A stretch of 64,000 nt of DNA from Eutreptiella sp. 'Long Island Sound 2002' (GCA_964036045.1 OZ038381.1:116581790-116645789), one strand, 5' to 3'; positions 45,766 through 58,724 are shown, numbered from the stretch's first letter. Program-made: numbers and translations. The notes: generated by a model not told the origin, from the letters alone.

Positions 45766-45778
45766 CCTCTTGCTACCA
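45766..45778 (-). other. Primer-binding site of LTR element 2
   Basis: The minus strand reads TGGTAGCAAGAGG directly after the LTR. It equals the initiator-Met-tRNA complement TGGTAGCAGAGG with one extra A, so initiator tRNA is the likely primer. Another tRNA with a similar 3' end is possible. Confidence 0.65.
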
Positions 45779-45779
45779 G

Positions 45780-46562
45780 AAAAGTTTATAGTGGTTTCAA
45801 CACTGTGTTTTTGTCTCTCCTGCTGCTTGCTGCTGGTGTAGGGTTTCCTGCTGCTTGTTTTTGAAGATGAAAAGCTTTTGTCTGCTGAAATACAGTCAAT
45901 CCAGGATAGCCGAAGCCAGAGGTATGCAAGGAGAAGAGAATCAGGATCAAAGCATGAAGGGCTGCAGTGTAAACGGTGAAAGATGAAAGGATATTCACAG
46001 AAACTGCAACTCAGGTCAAATCGGAATGCATATTCACAAAGATAGCTGAAATGTTTTGGAAAAGAGTTGGAAAACGGCCCCATGGTCACTCTATCTCCAT
46101 AGTGCCATCTCAGGAGATGTGCACTCTTTGTTTTGGGTCCCATATGTGCTGAGGTGGCAGGGAATGTGGCGATGAGGTCACTGCCATGTCAGTTGGGATC
46201 TTCCTACTTACCTAGGCTGACCGGGAATTGAACCCAGGACCTCTCAAAAAGAGGTGCCCAGCCCCCTAGGGTGCATACCACTAGGACAGCTAAGTATTCA
46301 TGCAAAAACATACACAAATTCATAGGCTCTGCCCTGGATATGTCAGTACTGAGTCAACTCAGGAAAAGATGATTTGCCTCACATTGAAAGGGGATTAAGG
46401 GGTCCACTCCATATCCTGATTGGGTGTTTGGTTCCATAGGTCAAAATGTGTTATCACCACTTTTGGTGGGGCCAATACTAAGATAGAAATGCCTGGATGC
46501 TCAGTGCATCCCTAATACAACTAGAGTATGCCTCAAAGCATTGGAAAAGCACTTTTTCTTAC
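45780..46562 (-). repeat. 5' LTR of element 2 (right copy)
   Basis: Second copy of the 783-bp LTR, upstream of gag in element orientation, so it would carry the promoter. The tRNA-like segment is at 46,208-46,296. Confidence 0.93.
46208..46296 (-). ncRNA. tRNA-like segment inside the LTR (right copy)
   Basis: Same layout as in the left LTR. Here the T-arm closes better: CTGGG-TTCAATT-CCCGG pairs over five positions with one G-T wobble. The B-box-like GGTTCAATTCC is unchanged. Retention of the boxes in both LTRs is expected from copying and does not by itself show function. Confidence 0.55.
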
Positions 46563-46564
46563 AT

Positions 46565-48145
46565 CATGGGCAGGCGCTCTGCAGCAACCCCTGCCCACCC
46601 CTACCTACAGGGGGGGCATATACCTCGGCACTATACCCGAGGACCCACACCCCTACCTCCTGCCCGCAGAAGACCGCCACCACACCATACCGCTACACCT
46701 TGTCGAGCACCTGGCGGTGGGACCATCCCCCTTCCAGAAACGCCCCCCCCACACCCCATCCAACGGACGCCCGCCAGATGAGCCAACACACGCCACACCT
46801 GGACCCAAACGCGCCATCGCACTCCTCACCCTAAAGGCGAAGCCACCATCCCCCGAGACCTGGAGGGGGAAAACCACCTCATGGTGGAAGGGCTGACGGA
46901 ACATGTCCTGATCGCAGCCATGTACGCCACGGCGTCCGCCTCCCGCGTCTGGGAGGACCGCCCCTCCCCACCTCTAGCCCAGGCAGCGCAGGACGCCTCC
47001 GACACGGGCCCTACCGCCGAGGACATCCACCAAATCCTCAAAATGCGAGCACCCCCGAAGACCCACCCCCAAGTCCGCCCCATCCAGCTCCTCAGCTGGG
47101 ACGCCATGGACGCCCCCCCGACCACCACGGAGGTCCACATCCTCAAACACCGGGACACCTGGTGGACGGTGGAATGGGACGACCACGGCAAGGTCAGACG
47201 GGCAACGGCACACGCCCCCGACGACGAAGTCCCGCCCCCACCACGCGGAGGGGACCGCTTGCGACTCGCCGCACGCATCCCCCACGCCCCAGGGGCAGCC
47301 TGGGAAGCGCTGCACTACGCCCTCCACCTGGCGCAGGGGGCGCCAGAAGGCCCCCTCCCCCCAGAACGCACCCCAGCGTGGACACGCCACGCCACCCGCT
47401 ACATGGCCCACATGGGCCGCCACGGGGCAGGCACCGGGAACCGGCTCCTCACCTGGCCCACGGACCCGCCCGACGCCCTGCAGGAGGCCGAGGAAGTGCT
47501 TGGCCTCATTACCAAGCAAGTGTTCCAGCTGAAGGACCCCGTCCCCACGTCCAAGCTTGACGTCCCAGCCGCCCGCGAACACCCCGTGTTTGCACCGGGC
47601 CACGCACCCGTGCAGCAGCCCCAGGGCGCACCTCCCAAACGGGGACAACCCGCTGCCCGGCGCCGCCAAGGTGCGCAGAAGCGCAAGGCCCCCGCACAGG
47701 CCAAACCCGCGCCCAAGCCAAGAGCCAAGTCGAAGAGCTGGACCAAAGAGGAAGCCGCTGCCCTGTATCCCGAATACGCCGTCGGTACCCGGGTGCAGCT
47801 GCCCTTCGAGTACGCCACGGCCGCGGGCCCCTCCAAGTGGATATGGGCCACAGGGGAGGTCAAGCACCGGTACCTCGTCACCAGGGACCACCAGGGGTTC
47901 AAGATCCACGTCAAGTGGGACCCGGCCACCCCCAACGACAAGAAGGTGGGGCGCACCATCGAACTCTGGCGAGACCGAACCGGTCGTGAGATGGTCCCAT
48001 GCAGCTGTGCACCCCCGACACGAAGCACCTCACCGGCACCGAGTACACGGGCGAAGTCCACAATGCATGGCCCCTACCCCAGCCCCAGAAGCGGAACCGC
48101 AAGGCACCCGCAGCTCAGGGCGTCATCGACCTCCTCGACGCCTGA
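46565..48145 (+). pseudogene. ORF1 of copy C, 3' portion
   Basis: This continues ORF1 after the insertion: YLGTIPEDPHPYLLPAEDR near 46,620, then, after a one-base shift near 46,865, LTEHVLIAAMYATASA and on to a basic linker (47,640-47,740, rich in Lys, Arg, Ala and Pro). A compact segment follows, running from AVGTRVQLPFEYATA to GFKIHVKWDPATPND (47,780-47,940). It has the look of a small beta-barrel of the Tudor, SH3 or chromo kind, which is inference; it is also recognisable in copy B. A second shift near 47,990 leads to TGA at 48,143, which may be the true end of ORF1. Confidence 0.65.
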
Positions 48146-51100
48146 CGGAGCCAGGGCCGGACACGGCCCGCCCCCCCAACTACCGGTCCCCAGAAACCGG
48201 CACCTGCGGAAGCCCACGCCCGCATCAACATCCTCAACGAGCCTGCGGTCACCTACGACCCCACCAAGGCCGCCACGCTGCAAGCCATGCCCGGGCCCCA
48301 CCCCCAAGGCGCAGACCTCCTGGGGTTCCTGGAGCAAGCCCTCCGCAGAGCGGACCAACCCGAACCAGCACCGATCCTGGACCCGGAGGGGAACAAATAT
48401 CACGCCCACTGGCAACGGGGGGTGCCCCTCTACCACAAGACGTCGGTCACGGTGCATGCCCACCCCGACCACAGACCGGATGGTCGCCTCGGAGCGTACG
48501 AGTGCGTGGGGCCCGGATGGCAGCTAAACGTGCTACTCACGCACGTGCCATTCGGGGAGGAGACCAAGGACTTCCTGGACACCCTGAGCCTGGCGTACCG
48601 CCGACTCTCCCTCCTGGCACCCACCATCATCATAGGCGACCCAAACGCAGCTCCCACCGACAACGACCGCACCGGCCCACCCACAGCCACCAACATAGCT
48701 GTCTGGGTCGCCATGCACCAACTGGGCCTCACCGACCTCAGGGCAGGACTCACCGGCACACCCTCCCATTACCCCCACCAAGCCGGCACCCACCCATCCC
48801 GCATCGACACGTGCTAAGGGGACCCAACCACGGTGCGCGTCCACGAAGCAGCCTACGGGGACCTCCCGCCCGCAGGCACGGGCCACCGACCCCTCTACAT
48901 CGACCTCATCATCCCCAACCTACCCCGACCCGCGGCCACCCTGCCAGACAACACCCTCCCACCCACACTGCAGTTCCCGGCCGAGGACGACCACGGCGCC
49001 TGGCACAGGTATAACAGGGCCCTACACGCCATCCTGCGCCGCCTGGATGCACCGACACTCACCACCGCCATGCGCCGGGCGGCACAAGCATGCGGCATGG
49101 AGCGTGACACCAGCCACACGGGAGCACCACCAGACCTCACCCTCCAACAACTCGTCCATGACATCTGGACCACGAAAGAGGAACTCGCCACCCTGCTACG
49201 CCCCAGCACACCGGAGGCACGAGACCGGGATGCCCCCCCCCGTGCGCTCCTCACCACCCGCCGCCACCAACCCCAGGAATGGCACGCCCACCGCATAGCG
49301 GCCGCAGCCCAGGAACGCGAAAGATACGTCAGAAACGACACGCCGTACAAGTCCCTGCGGTACGTCAGCCGCATCCTGGAGGACACGGGGCGCCGTACCA
49401 TCCACGCAGTACGCACCCCCGAGGGAGGCCTCACCAATGACCCCGACGCCGTCCTCCAGGCAGTCCTGGACAGCTTCCAGGCACAACACGGGGACGCCCT
49501 CACCGAGCTCGACCGCCACACCAGAAACACCATCCGCGAGCATGTGCCCAGGGTCTTCAAACGGGAACAGCGGCGCGCCATCGAACACGACCCCTTCAGC
49601 ATCTCAGAACTGCAACGCGCCCTAGACCGCCTGAAGAAGGGGGTCGTGCCCGGCGTCGACGGTTTGCCGGCCGAAGCGTACCAACGCCTCACCCTGCCCG
49701 TCAAACGCCGCCTGGCAGCCCGCCTGTGGGACATCGTCACTGGCGCCACGCCCATCCGCCCTGAGTGGGCCAACCTGGTCCACCCCCTCTACAAGAAGGG
49801 GGACTGGGCGCAGCCCGGGAAACTGGCGGCCCATAGTCTGCGCCACCACCGAGGTCAAGCTGGTGTGGATGCTCATCCTAGGCCGCATTACGCCGGCGGT
49901 CTTCGCCCACGTGCCCGCCAGCATGTGGGGAGCCATGGCCGGCAGGTCCCCCCACGAGGCCATCTTCCTCCAGGACACCGCACTGGACATGAACCCCTAC
50001 GAGATGATTATCGCCTCCCTCCATGTCCAAGGCGCGTTCCCCCACGCCCCACACCGGCTCCTCACGGAGGTATGGGATACCATGGGCCTCCCATTCCTAT
50101 CCTTCATGACCAAGTACATCCAGACCCGACTCTACGCCGTCATCACAGCCGCAGGCTTCACCCCCTGGACCGGCACAGACGGCGGGGTCCCCCAGGGAGG
50201 CGCCGAAGGCCCTTTCCTCTACCTCCTCGTCACCCTACCACTGGCATTCGAGCTAGCACGGGTATACCCGGGGTACGCCCCATACCCGCTACGGTCCCCC
50301 CTCATCAACTTCGCGGACGACAACCTCCTAACTACGGCCACCCGCCACCGCGACCCTGAGAACGTAGGGCTACCAGCCACCACCGAGCAAGCGTCCACCA
50401 TTCTCCAACTCACCACAACCTACCTGGACGCCCACCAGCTCCTAGTGCACCCCCGCAAATCGGTCGGGCTGGCCGACGCCAGGACCCCCACCCCCCACAT
50501 CCGGAAAGGCGAACCCCTACACCTGGAAGACACCACAGTCCACCTGGGAGTCACACAGGCCACGCGGCACCACCACATCACACTCCCAAGCCAGCTGGAA
50601 GAGCGCCTTGCCCGGCTACCCCAAATTGCCAGGGGGGACCTCCTGTCTACGCAGGGCCTGGCGTACTTCATGGAAGCGGTGCTCAACGCGGCGATCGGGT
50701 ACCAATCCCTGCACCTCCCGCGCCCCCAAGACGCCCTACGCCACGCTCGACAGCAAGTGACGAAGGCATGGGCGCAACACGGAGGCTGGCCCACGTCTTT
50801 CCCCAAGGAGGCCATGATGGCCCACTGGCGCTACTACGGAGACAATACAGGTGCCCTGGTCGACATGGCCTATGCCAAACACGCAGCGCACCTCCTACAC
50901 AGGGTGACACACAACCACCAACCTGAAGTTCGCGAGGCGGCAGCCATACGCATAAAAGAAGCGCAAATGGCCCGCAACACCTGCCCCCGGTGGATACTGG
51001 CGCAACACGGCGTCTGCACCTCCGTGGGCACTGGCATCTGGGCCCAGCTACAACTCCTCCTACCGCACCACACACACGCCATCCTGACAAACCACCACTG

Positions 51101-53471
51101 CGATCAACAGGGGCCACTCGTGGCCACGCACACCGACATCCACCGACACCCGGCAGGCAAGGTGGACACCCTGCGCCTCGTGGGGGCCACCAACACCATA
51201 GTGTATATCACCCCAACACAGATGAGGATCATGGCCCAGTGCGACGCCCACCACGCCCCGTTCCTTTCCGACCCACAATGGCCAGCACGCCACGTCTTCC
51301 AAGCGTACCTCCGCGCATGTGCTACGAAGGCAGGGCATGACATGCTGGGGCCCAAGGACATCGACACCTCATACACAGCCTTCCAGCGCCAGCACCCCCG
51401 GCCCCGCCCGAGCGAGCACGAAACCCCAAACGAGGGCGGCACGGCGCAGGAGGAGCCCACCCCGTCAGCCGAAGGCTGGACACCACCCGACATCCTGCTA
51501 CTAGCACCAAACGGCCACAAACATGCTACCCGCACTGTCCAGCGACACCATGCCCGCTGGTCCATCCCCAAACACAATGCACCGGAGACCGATGTACCAC
51601 CAGTCGGACACAGTGACCAGGGCATACCACGCACGTGCTGGCACTACGGCCCGGCAGCTCTCGACACTCCGTGGCCCCTGCTACACCTCATCTCCAGCCA
51701 CTACCACACTTCCACCGCCGCCGCCACCGCCGACCAGCAGGCATGGCTCTCCCCCTGGTTTCACACGGTACTTCCAGATCACCCGGCGCACGTAGCCTGG
51801 ACCCGAACACCCACGGCGACATGGACGTTCACCAACGAGGGGGCAGACCGGGACAGCGTGGCCATAGAGTACCACCGCTGCGACCCACACCACGCAGGAC
51901 CTCCGGAGGCACCCATGCGCCCCCTACAGCACAAATGCCCCACCCTCCGCGGCGACAAAGACGACAAGGAGCGGCGACAGACCATCACGTGCCAGAAGTT
52001 CCACCCCAATACGGGATACCTCTTCCACCTGATGTACGTGTATATCACCCAGGGGCGCCCAGACAGGGGCATCCTCCGCCTCACCCCACGGGCCCAGGCC
52101 GTCATCACCCAGGGGATAGGCGTCTATGCAGCGCCACTACTACAACCCACGCAAATCACCGCCAGAACCGCCCACGGGAACCCCATCTACGTCTATCACC
52201 CCACAGCAATTGCCCGCCTACTCCTACCCAGCCACACCGACATCATCTACTTCACTGACGCATCCGGCACCCAGCAACCCACCCCGACGGTCGGTTGCGC
52301 CTCCGTGCGCATCACCCGGCACGCGGACGGCCTCCACGTGGAACACCACACCGGGACCACCATTTTTGGGGCGTCCTCTGACGGCGAACTGCGCACCATG
52401 GCAGACGCCGTCACCGCCACACCGCCACCCACAACAATCTGGCCCCGCAACATCTGGGTAGTCGTGGACGCCACGGTCGACATCCACCTCACCAGGCGCC
52501 TTGCGGACCTGCCCCTCCACAAGGCAATCGAGTCCGGCCTCACCACACAAGCGTTGGGACTATGGATGGCCTTCAGGGGCATGCACTCCCAGGACGCCCT
52601 ACACATCGTCAAACAGGAGTCACACCGCTACGCATACGGCAATGGACGCGCAGACACGCAGGCCAAGCACCAGAACACCAGCCACACCCCAGGGCTCCAA
52701 CACATGCGACTGGACACCCCACACCACAGCCACCTGCAGCACCTGCCCCCGATACCCCCGGCCACACAGCCCCCCCAATGGATGCCCGAGGACACGCCGT
52801 ACACAGATCGAGACAAGCAGTACCACTACCCCACACCCATCCAGCAACTGGCCACCACACTGGGCCACCCAGCGAACACCGAACTCCTCCGACGCCTCGA
52901 AGACTCCGTCCACAGCCCCCTCTACTAGTCCGCCCTGCGCCTGGATAGCCTCCCAGCACACCTACAAAAACCCTGACCCCAACTCGCCCTCGAACAGCTT
53001 CCCCTCCTCACCCGATACCACCGATGGTATGCGCGCCGCTCGATCCACGTCCCCGCAGGATACACCAAATGCATCTGTGGCCACGCGGAAGAAGAAACCT
53101 GGGACCACTTCAAGGTGTGCCCCCTGTACAGAGGACTGGACACCCTCACAGACTGGAAGCCAGCCCACACCATCGCACAGCATGCCGGATGGCTGATGCA
53201 GTCCCCGGCGACCCAGCAACTCACCACCGGCCTCAAGCAGACGGAGGTACTCGAGGCCGTCCGCAGGGGACTCGCCCCCACTGCCGTCTACACCTTGCTA
53301 CGCACCCACGCAGAGGACCCCCGGGCCACGGCGGCGCACATGCAGCGGACGGCCGTTGCCAAGACAGCAGAGCAGCTCACATACCGCACCCACAAATACC
53401 TGCAGCATGCAGCAACCCTGCCCAAAACAGACCAAGCCCACCTCCTCAAACTCCTGTTCTACCGACCATGA
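48146..53471 (+). pseudogene. ORF2 of copy C: APE endonuclease, reverse transcriptase, RNase H, CCHC finger
   Basis: Endonuclease (about 48,190-48,930): GVPLYHKTSV, LNVLLTHVPFG, PTIIIGDPNAAP and SRIDTC, the APE-type order, with TAA at 48,815. RT: GVDGLPAEAYQ near 49,655, PLYKKGDW, then a one-base insertion at about 49,821 inside the NWRP-type motif. Motif A reads SLHVQGAFPHA, with His (50,022) where the catalytic Asp belongs. GVPQGGAEGPFLY and FADD (about 50,309) follow. RNase H (52,240-52,670): YFTDASG, GELRTM, VVVDATVD, GNGRADTQAK. After in-frame TAG 52,926 and TGA 52,974 comes a CxC-x9-H-x3-C finger (CICGHAEEETWDHFKVC, from 53,070). The RNase H domain suggests an I, Tad or R1-like relative; I cannot name the clade. 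It would nick the target and copy the element RNA, but this copy is inactive. Confidence 0.9.
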
Positions 53472-53486
53472 GAACCTACCCCGTGA

Positions 53487-56400
53487 CATACCAACACGGA
53501 ACCCCCACCACGTCTACACACCATCCACCGAGCACAACACTGGCACGGCACACACGGGCACCACAGGCACCGCACACACTCCCGCCAGCATGCGCGCGCC
53601 ACCAGCCCCCATCCCCCCACGCCGCTGTCCGTCCACAGGTACCACCAACCGCCAGCCACCGCATGTCCCCTCTGCGTACGCCAGCGGCTACCACAGACAG
53701 CCCTGCCCTGCAACCAAGACCACTGGGTCTGCCTGGGAGCCGCGCACCGCCTCACCCACTGCCCCCACTGCGGGGACCTCAACCCCCAGCGGCGCGAGCG
53801 GCCCGCGGCCCCAGCCGCACCCCCCCCCCCCGCCAGCAACCCCAGCTTCTTTGGGCCACTCACCGACACCCTCCGGGACCACCTGGGAGGGTACTACGTG
53901 GCGGACGCGGCGGACCACGCATGGACCATAGCCGTGGCCACGGGCAGCACACCCCTGCCCCCCCACAGCCCACCCTTACGCCACAGCGGAGGCGGCTTGA
54001 ACATGGCGGCCCGCCACATCCTCCTCGCCCTATACCTCCACCACCGTGACCTACACCTCCCAGACCCACAACTCCCGGCCCCCCAAGCCGCAGCCCTGAC
54101 GCCAGAAGCGTGGGCGGACACGGCACCAGAGGAGATAGCAGCCTACATCCGAATTACTTGCCGCCGGTTCAACACTGCCCTCGGCCGACGGAAAGGAACA
54201 CCTTACCCACTCAGCGCACTCCTCTACCCGGCACACCACCCCCACCCCGCACAACTGAAGCCCCCAGAGGGCTGGGCTTCCTTTCAGGAAGCCCACCTGG
54301 CCGCCCCCGACGAGACCACCGCCACACGGATGGGCCTCACGGACCAGCGCACCTACGTCAGAGGCCTCGAGGCGAGCCTCCGAGAGGCACACCGCTGGCA
54401 CGCCCACTCCCCGTCGCCCCCACGGGGACAAGAGGGTTCACCCGGCCCCGACACCCACCAGGCCAAGAAGACCAAGACGGGTCAGGGGGCCCGCCAACGC
54501 GCACGCCAGCAGGGCGCAACGCCCAGACCAGGGCCCGGGTCCAGCCGCACCGCACCACCCCACGCCCAGACCCCCGGGGCACACCAGCAGCACCGCCCCC
54601 GCCAGCGCCCACCACCACCACCGTACCGCAGCACCCAAACCGTGCAGCCCAGTCAGCCACCACCGCCGGCACACGTCCACACCATGCCAGGACCACCATA
54701 CGCGCAGAGCCAGGGGACATGGCACCACCAACACCACCACCACGCCCCCGTCCCTCCCGACCCGTACTCCCTAATGCCCCCATGCTACAGCGACCCCCAC
54801 CAGCTACATCCCCACCACGCCCCAGCACAACCAGGCCCCACGAACCACGCACCCCACATGGCACACATCACCGCACCACACCATCACGTATTCCACCACC
54901 ACCAGCCCCTACCACCAAAGCCACCAACGCCGGGGTACCACACACAACCAGCACACCCTCAACACCACCACCACGCGGTCCAGCACCACCCGCCGCCCCC
55001 ACTACACGGGCCCACGACACACGAGCCACGGTACACCCCCTTGGGCCCGCGGGGAGCCGCGCACGCACACCAGCAACACCAGGGCCTAGTAGGAGCGCCC
55101 CACCACCACCAGCAGCCCCCCCACCCACACCCCATACCAGCGAGCACCATCCACCAGCAGCCACCCATTACATACGGACCACAGCCCCACCCGGACGCCC
55201 ATGCGGCCGCCTCCCACCCACACTCCGGCACCACAACCAGTCAAGAACCGCAAGGACCGCACTGCGCACACACGCAACACCCAGACGACCCGCAGGGACG
55301 CCCGGACCCCCAGCCAGCACAACACCCAACCCCGCGCCCCCCACCACCAACAGTGCCACCCCCACACCACCCCCCCCCCGCCCCCCCCCCGAGACCAGGC
55401 CACGGACGCAACACGCGGCAGCCAGCACCAGCCAATTGACGTCGATGCCCCCGCCGACACAAGCCACCGCGAATCCCCCCTCTGGCGACCGCCACAAGAG
55501 ACCCCATCAGCGGACCCCAAGCGCGACAACGACGACCACCCCCCCCAACCCACACCACCCCCCCATCACACCCCGCACCACCAGCCGCCGCACCGGCCGA
55601 ACCCTACGCCCTACACAACCCCACAGCGGTACGGCAGCACCTCCGGGGACTCGGGGACCAGGACGTGCTGTGCCTCCGCACCTCCGGCACCACCGGGCGC
55701 ATCCGGGCGACCACCCTGGTCCAGGTGGCCACCCTGGGGGAAGGCGTCCGAGACTTCCTCTTCGACGCCTTCCTCCACGTCGGCCGACACGACCGCCCCC
55801 CACGCGCCACCCCAGACGGCGAGAGCCCGCCCCCCACGGGGAGCCGGATCTGGGTGCGCCCCATCGACTGGGGGCGACACCTAGTCGGACACCCCGTTCC
55901 GGAGCGGGACAGCACCCAGGGCCGCACCCGCTACCGCGAGCCAAACATGGCCCACCCCCCACCCAGCGCCACCCCCGACAACACCAAAGAGCGGGAGCGG
56001 GAAACATGGGTACCCCGGATGGCCTCCCTGAGCAACTTCCGGCACCACGTCCCGGCAGACATCCCCACCCCCGACGACCGGCAGTCAACCCCCTCCACGT
56101 ACATGACCCTCATGTACAATCTGCACTACACCCTCTCCACCACCCACTACCACGCACCCACTGACCACTGGGTGGTACACGGCACCGACACCCTCCTCCC
56201 CGCCGACTACGCCCCCCCCCCACAGAACCCAGGCCTCGAAACGTACGCCAGGGGGGACGACCCGGACGACCCCCACATCTGGGGCACTTGGGAACACAAA
56301 TCCCTGGACACGCTGCTCTCCATCCACAGCGGCAGCCAGGGCCTTGGTAGGGCGATGTATTGCCTCGCCAAGTGGACCCAACGGACCTGGGGGATCCCCA

Positions 56401-57989
56401 CGGACCGGTGGGTGTGGGTGGTCACGCTGCGCCCCCAGCAGAGGGAAGCCCCCCTAAACCGCAGGGGACCCACCCCCCCACGCCCCACCACCCTACAGCT
56501 CTGCTCATACATGGTGGCAGCCCGCCTCATGGCGCTGCTGTGGCCAGGCCCAGACACCCCCACCCAAAACTACCCCCACCTCACAGAGGAGGACATGCCC
56601 GGCATCCAGCGATGCTTCTTCCGCACCCTCCACTACCTCCAGCAAACACATCCGCACGTCCTAGAGCAGATATGGCCAACCCCCGGGTAACCCACGTGCC
56701 CGCGCAGCCGAGACAACGCCGCCACACCAGCACCAGCACGCACGGGTCACCAGGGAAAACGCGCGCACACGCCCAGTGCCCGAACCCGCACCCTCGTTCT
56801 CGCTACTTGCAGGACCCAGCATCCTACGCCCGCCCCCGAAGCCCAGGGCCCTCCGCCGTCTCCCACAGCCCTCTCCTCCGCCTCCGACTCCACAACCTCC
56901 ACCACGACGGCCACCTCATCCACCACCACCACCACGTCCTCATCCAGCACTCCAGCCCCCAGGGCGCGGGGGACACCTTCCAAACGGGCCCCCAAACCCG
57001 CCCCCACCGCGAGCAACCCCGCCGCCGCCAAGGCCCACGCCCCGACGAGGCCCACACCCGCGACTCAGCCGAAACCAAAGACCGCCGCCAAACAGCCACC
57101 CAAACCCGTCAGTGCGCCACGACCGCAACACGCAGCCAGGCCCCAACCCAAGTCCAAACCCGGCGCCACGACGGCAGCGCGAGCCCGGCCCCCCGAGGAC
57201 GTCCTCTATGACATTCGGCCCCAGCCGTCCCAGGCCCGGAGACAGCAGCGCCCAGCACGGCGCCCCCCCACTGTCACCGACGGCGCCGCCACCACCTTCA
57301 TAGCGGAGCGCGCCGCGGCCAAAGCCCGACGCACCTCGTCCCGCCACCTCTCAAAGCCCGCACCCCAGGCCCACGGACTGCCCCCGACCAGGCCAGAACG
57401 ACGCCAGGGTCCGCCAGCAGCGTCCCCGCCCCCCTACCAACCCTCGATGACAGCCCACATACAGCGCATGCCCCGCTACCGCCGCCGCAGCGAGTCCCCG
57501 CCCAACCCCGAGGCGGAGACCGTACGCGCACACCCGCGGGTCCACATCCGCGCGCGCCCCCACTCCCCGCGCACCCCCACGGAACAGGACTACAAGGAAT
57601 CCCCCAGGCCCGCCACCGCCACCAATCCCCACGACCCCGTCACACCCACCCACGCCCACTCCTCCGCCCAAGACCGCAGCCCCGCCCAGGGACAGTGGTG
57701 GCAGCGCTGGACACACACGCAACTCTGGGAGCTGCGAAAGTGGGCCCGGGGAGAGCCCTCCCTCGAGGGCCTGGTCCATCGGCCCCGCAAGGGTTCGGTG
57801 GAGAACTGCCGCCTCCGGCCGGCGGGGGGATGGATGCCGCAGGCCGCATGGGAAGCCATGCTGGCCGATGCGCTCCACCCCCTGGGAGTCCACCCCCGCC
57901 ACCTCCCCGCGCCCCAGGACCACCCGTATGTCCTCAGGCGCCTGCGGGAGACCCTCCATGAGACACAGCGAGACGGCATCCTCCTGTAG
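53487..57989 (+). pseudogene. ORF3 of copy C, large unrecognised protein
   Basis: After two close TGA codons (53,469 and 53,484) the RT phase stays open. Near 53,664 a Cys/His cluster reads ACPLCVRQRLPQT, HWVC and HCPHCGDL, a treble-clef or RING-like arrangement. A well-composed region follows (about 53,835-54,420: GGYYVADAADHAWTIAV, IRITCRRFNTALGRRKGTPYPL). Next comes a His/Pro/Gln-rich stretch with TGA at 55,437. A second ordered region spans 55,600-56,690 (VLCLRTSGTTGRIRATTLVQVATLGEG, LSIHSGSQGLGRAMYCLAKW) to TAA 56,688, and a Ser/Thr/Lys-rich stretch follows. A third ordered region is at 57,690-57,989 (TQLWELRKWARGEPSLEGLV). Local frame slips are likely in the low-complexity part. I recognise no family. 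A further long ORF after RT-RNase H is uncommon in LINEs. Confidence 0.55.
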
Positions 57990-58724
57990 GACATCACCCA
58001 AAGCCCAGCCCCGCACACACACACCCCCTCACCACCCCACAAGCGTCGGCGCACCGACACCAGCGGCACCCACAGCACCCCAGGAGCCCTGCGCACCACA
58101 CAACACGACGCGTCTGACCCCCCGGCCAGCGGCGCCGCCAACCTAACCCCGTTACCCAGCAAACCACCACCACAGGGCGCCACGCCAGGCCCCGCCCAGA
58201 AGTCACCAAACGAACCGGACGCTGGAGGACGCCAACGCACACGAAAACGGGCACCACTACGCCCAAAGGCACCGAACCCAGGCCCGCTACCGTCGCAACC
58301 GCCTAACGGAGCCAAGACCGAAACACAAATCCAACCCGAGCCACAGCCCGAAACCGCTAACCCTTGACTCCTAACCAGGCCCGCCAAGGGAACAAGGTAA
58401 CCACAGCCCACACCCACAGCCCACACAGCCGCCTAACGAGCCAGCTCCAGAAGCAAAGAGACACCTAACCAAACCCACCCTGGCCCATGCCCGTGTACAT
58501 CAGGACGCGCGAGCCGCACCCCTGGGGCGCGACCGCCGCCACAGCCTCGACGACACACGCCAGAGGACACAACACTATTGCACCGCCGCACCAGCTGCCC
58601 GTGCCTGTGCCTGCAGTGTACGCGCGCCCCTGGTTTTCTTTTTTTTTCCACAAAAAAAAAACTCAAAATTAGGGGGGGAGGAAGAGGGACACAACCACCC
58701 ATGGCACACGCGCACCGCACACAG
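57990..58724 (+). other. 3' region of copy C before the 65-bp units
   Basis: C/A-rich non-coding sequence with a T run and an A run near 58,630-58,660 (TTTTTTTTT, then nine or more A). No gene is seen. Confidence 0.55.

Larger units (their letters stand above)
35081..46562 (-). mobile_element. LTR element 2: chromovirus-type Ty3/gypsy, minus strand
   Basis: Direct repeats of about 783 bp at 35,081-35,863 and 45,780-46,562 flank gag and pol on the minus strand. The element splits ORF1 of copy C; the uninterrupted arrangement is seen in copy B near 10,300. Flanking CATGAG (35,075-35,080) and CATGGG (46,565-46,570) may be an imperfect target duplication. By eye the LTRs differ at roughly 16 positions, about 2 per cent. 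Gag, protease, RT, RNase H, integrase and a chromodomain are all present, but stops and frameshifts make it defective. Confidence 0.95.
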
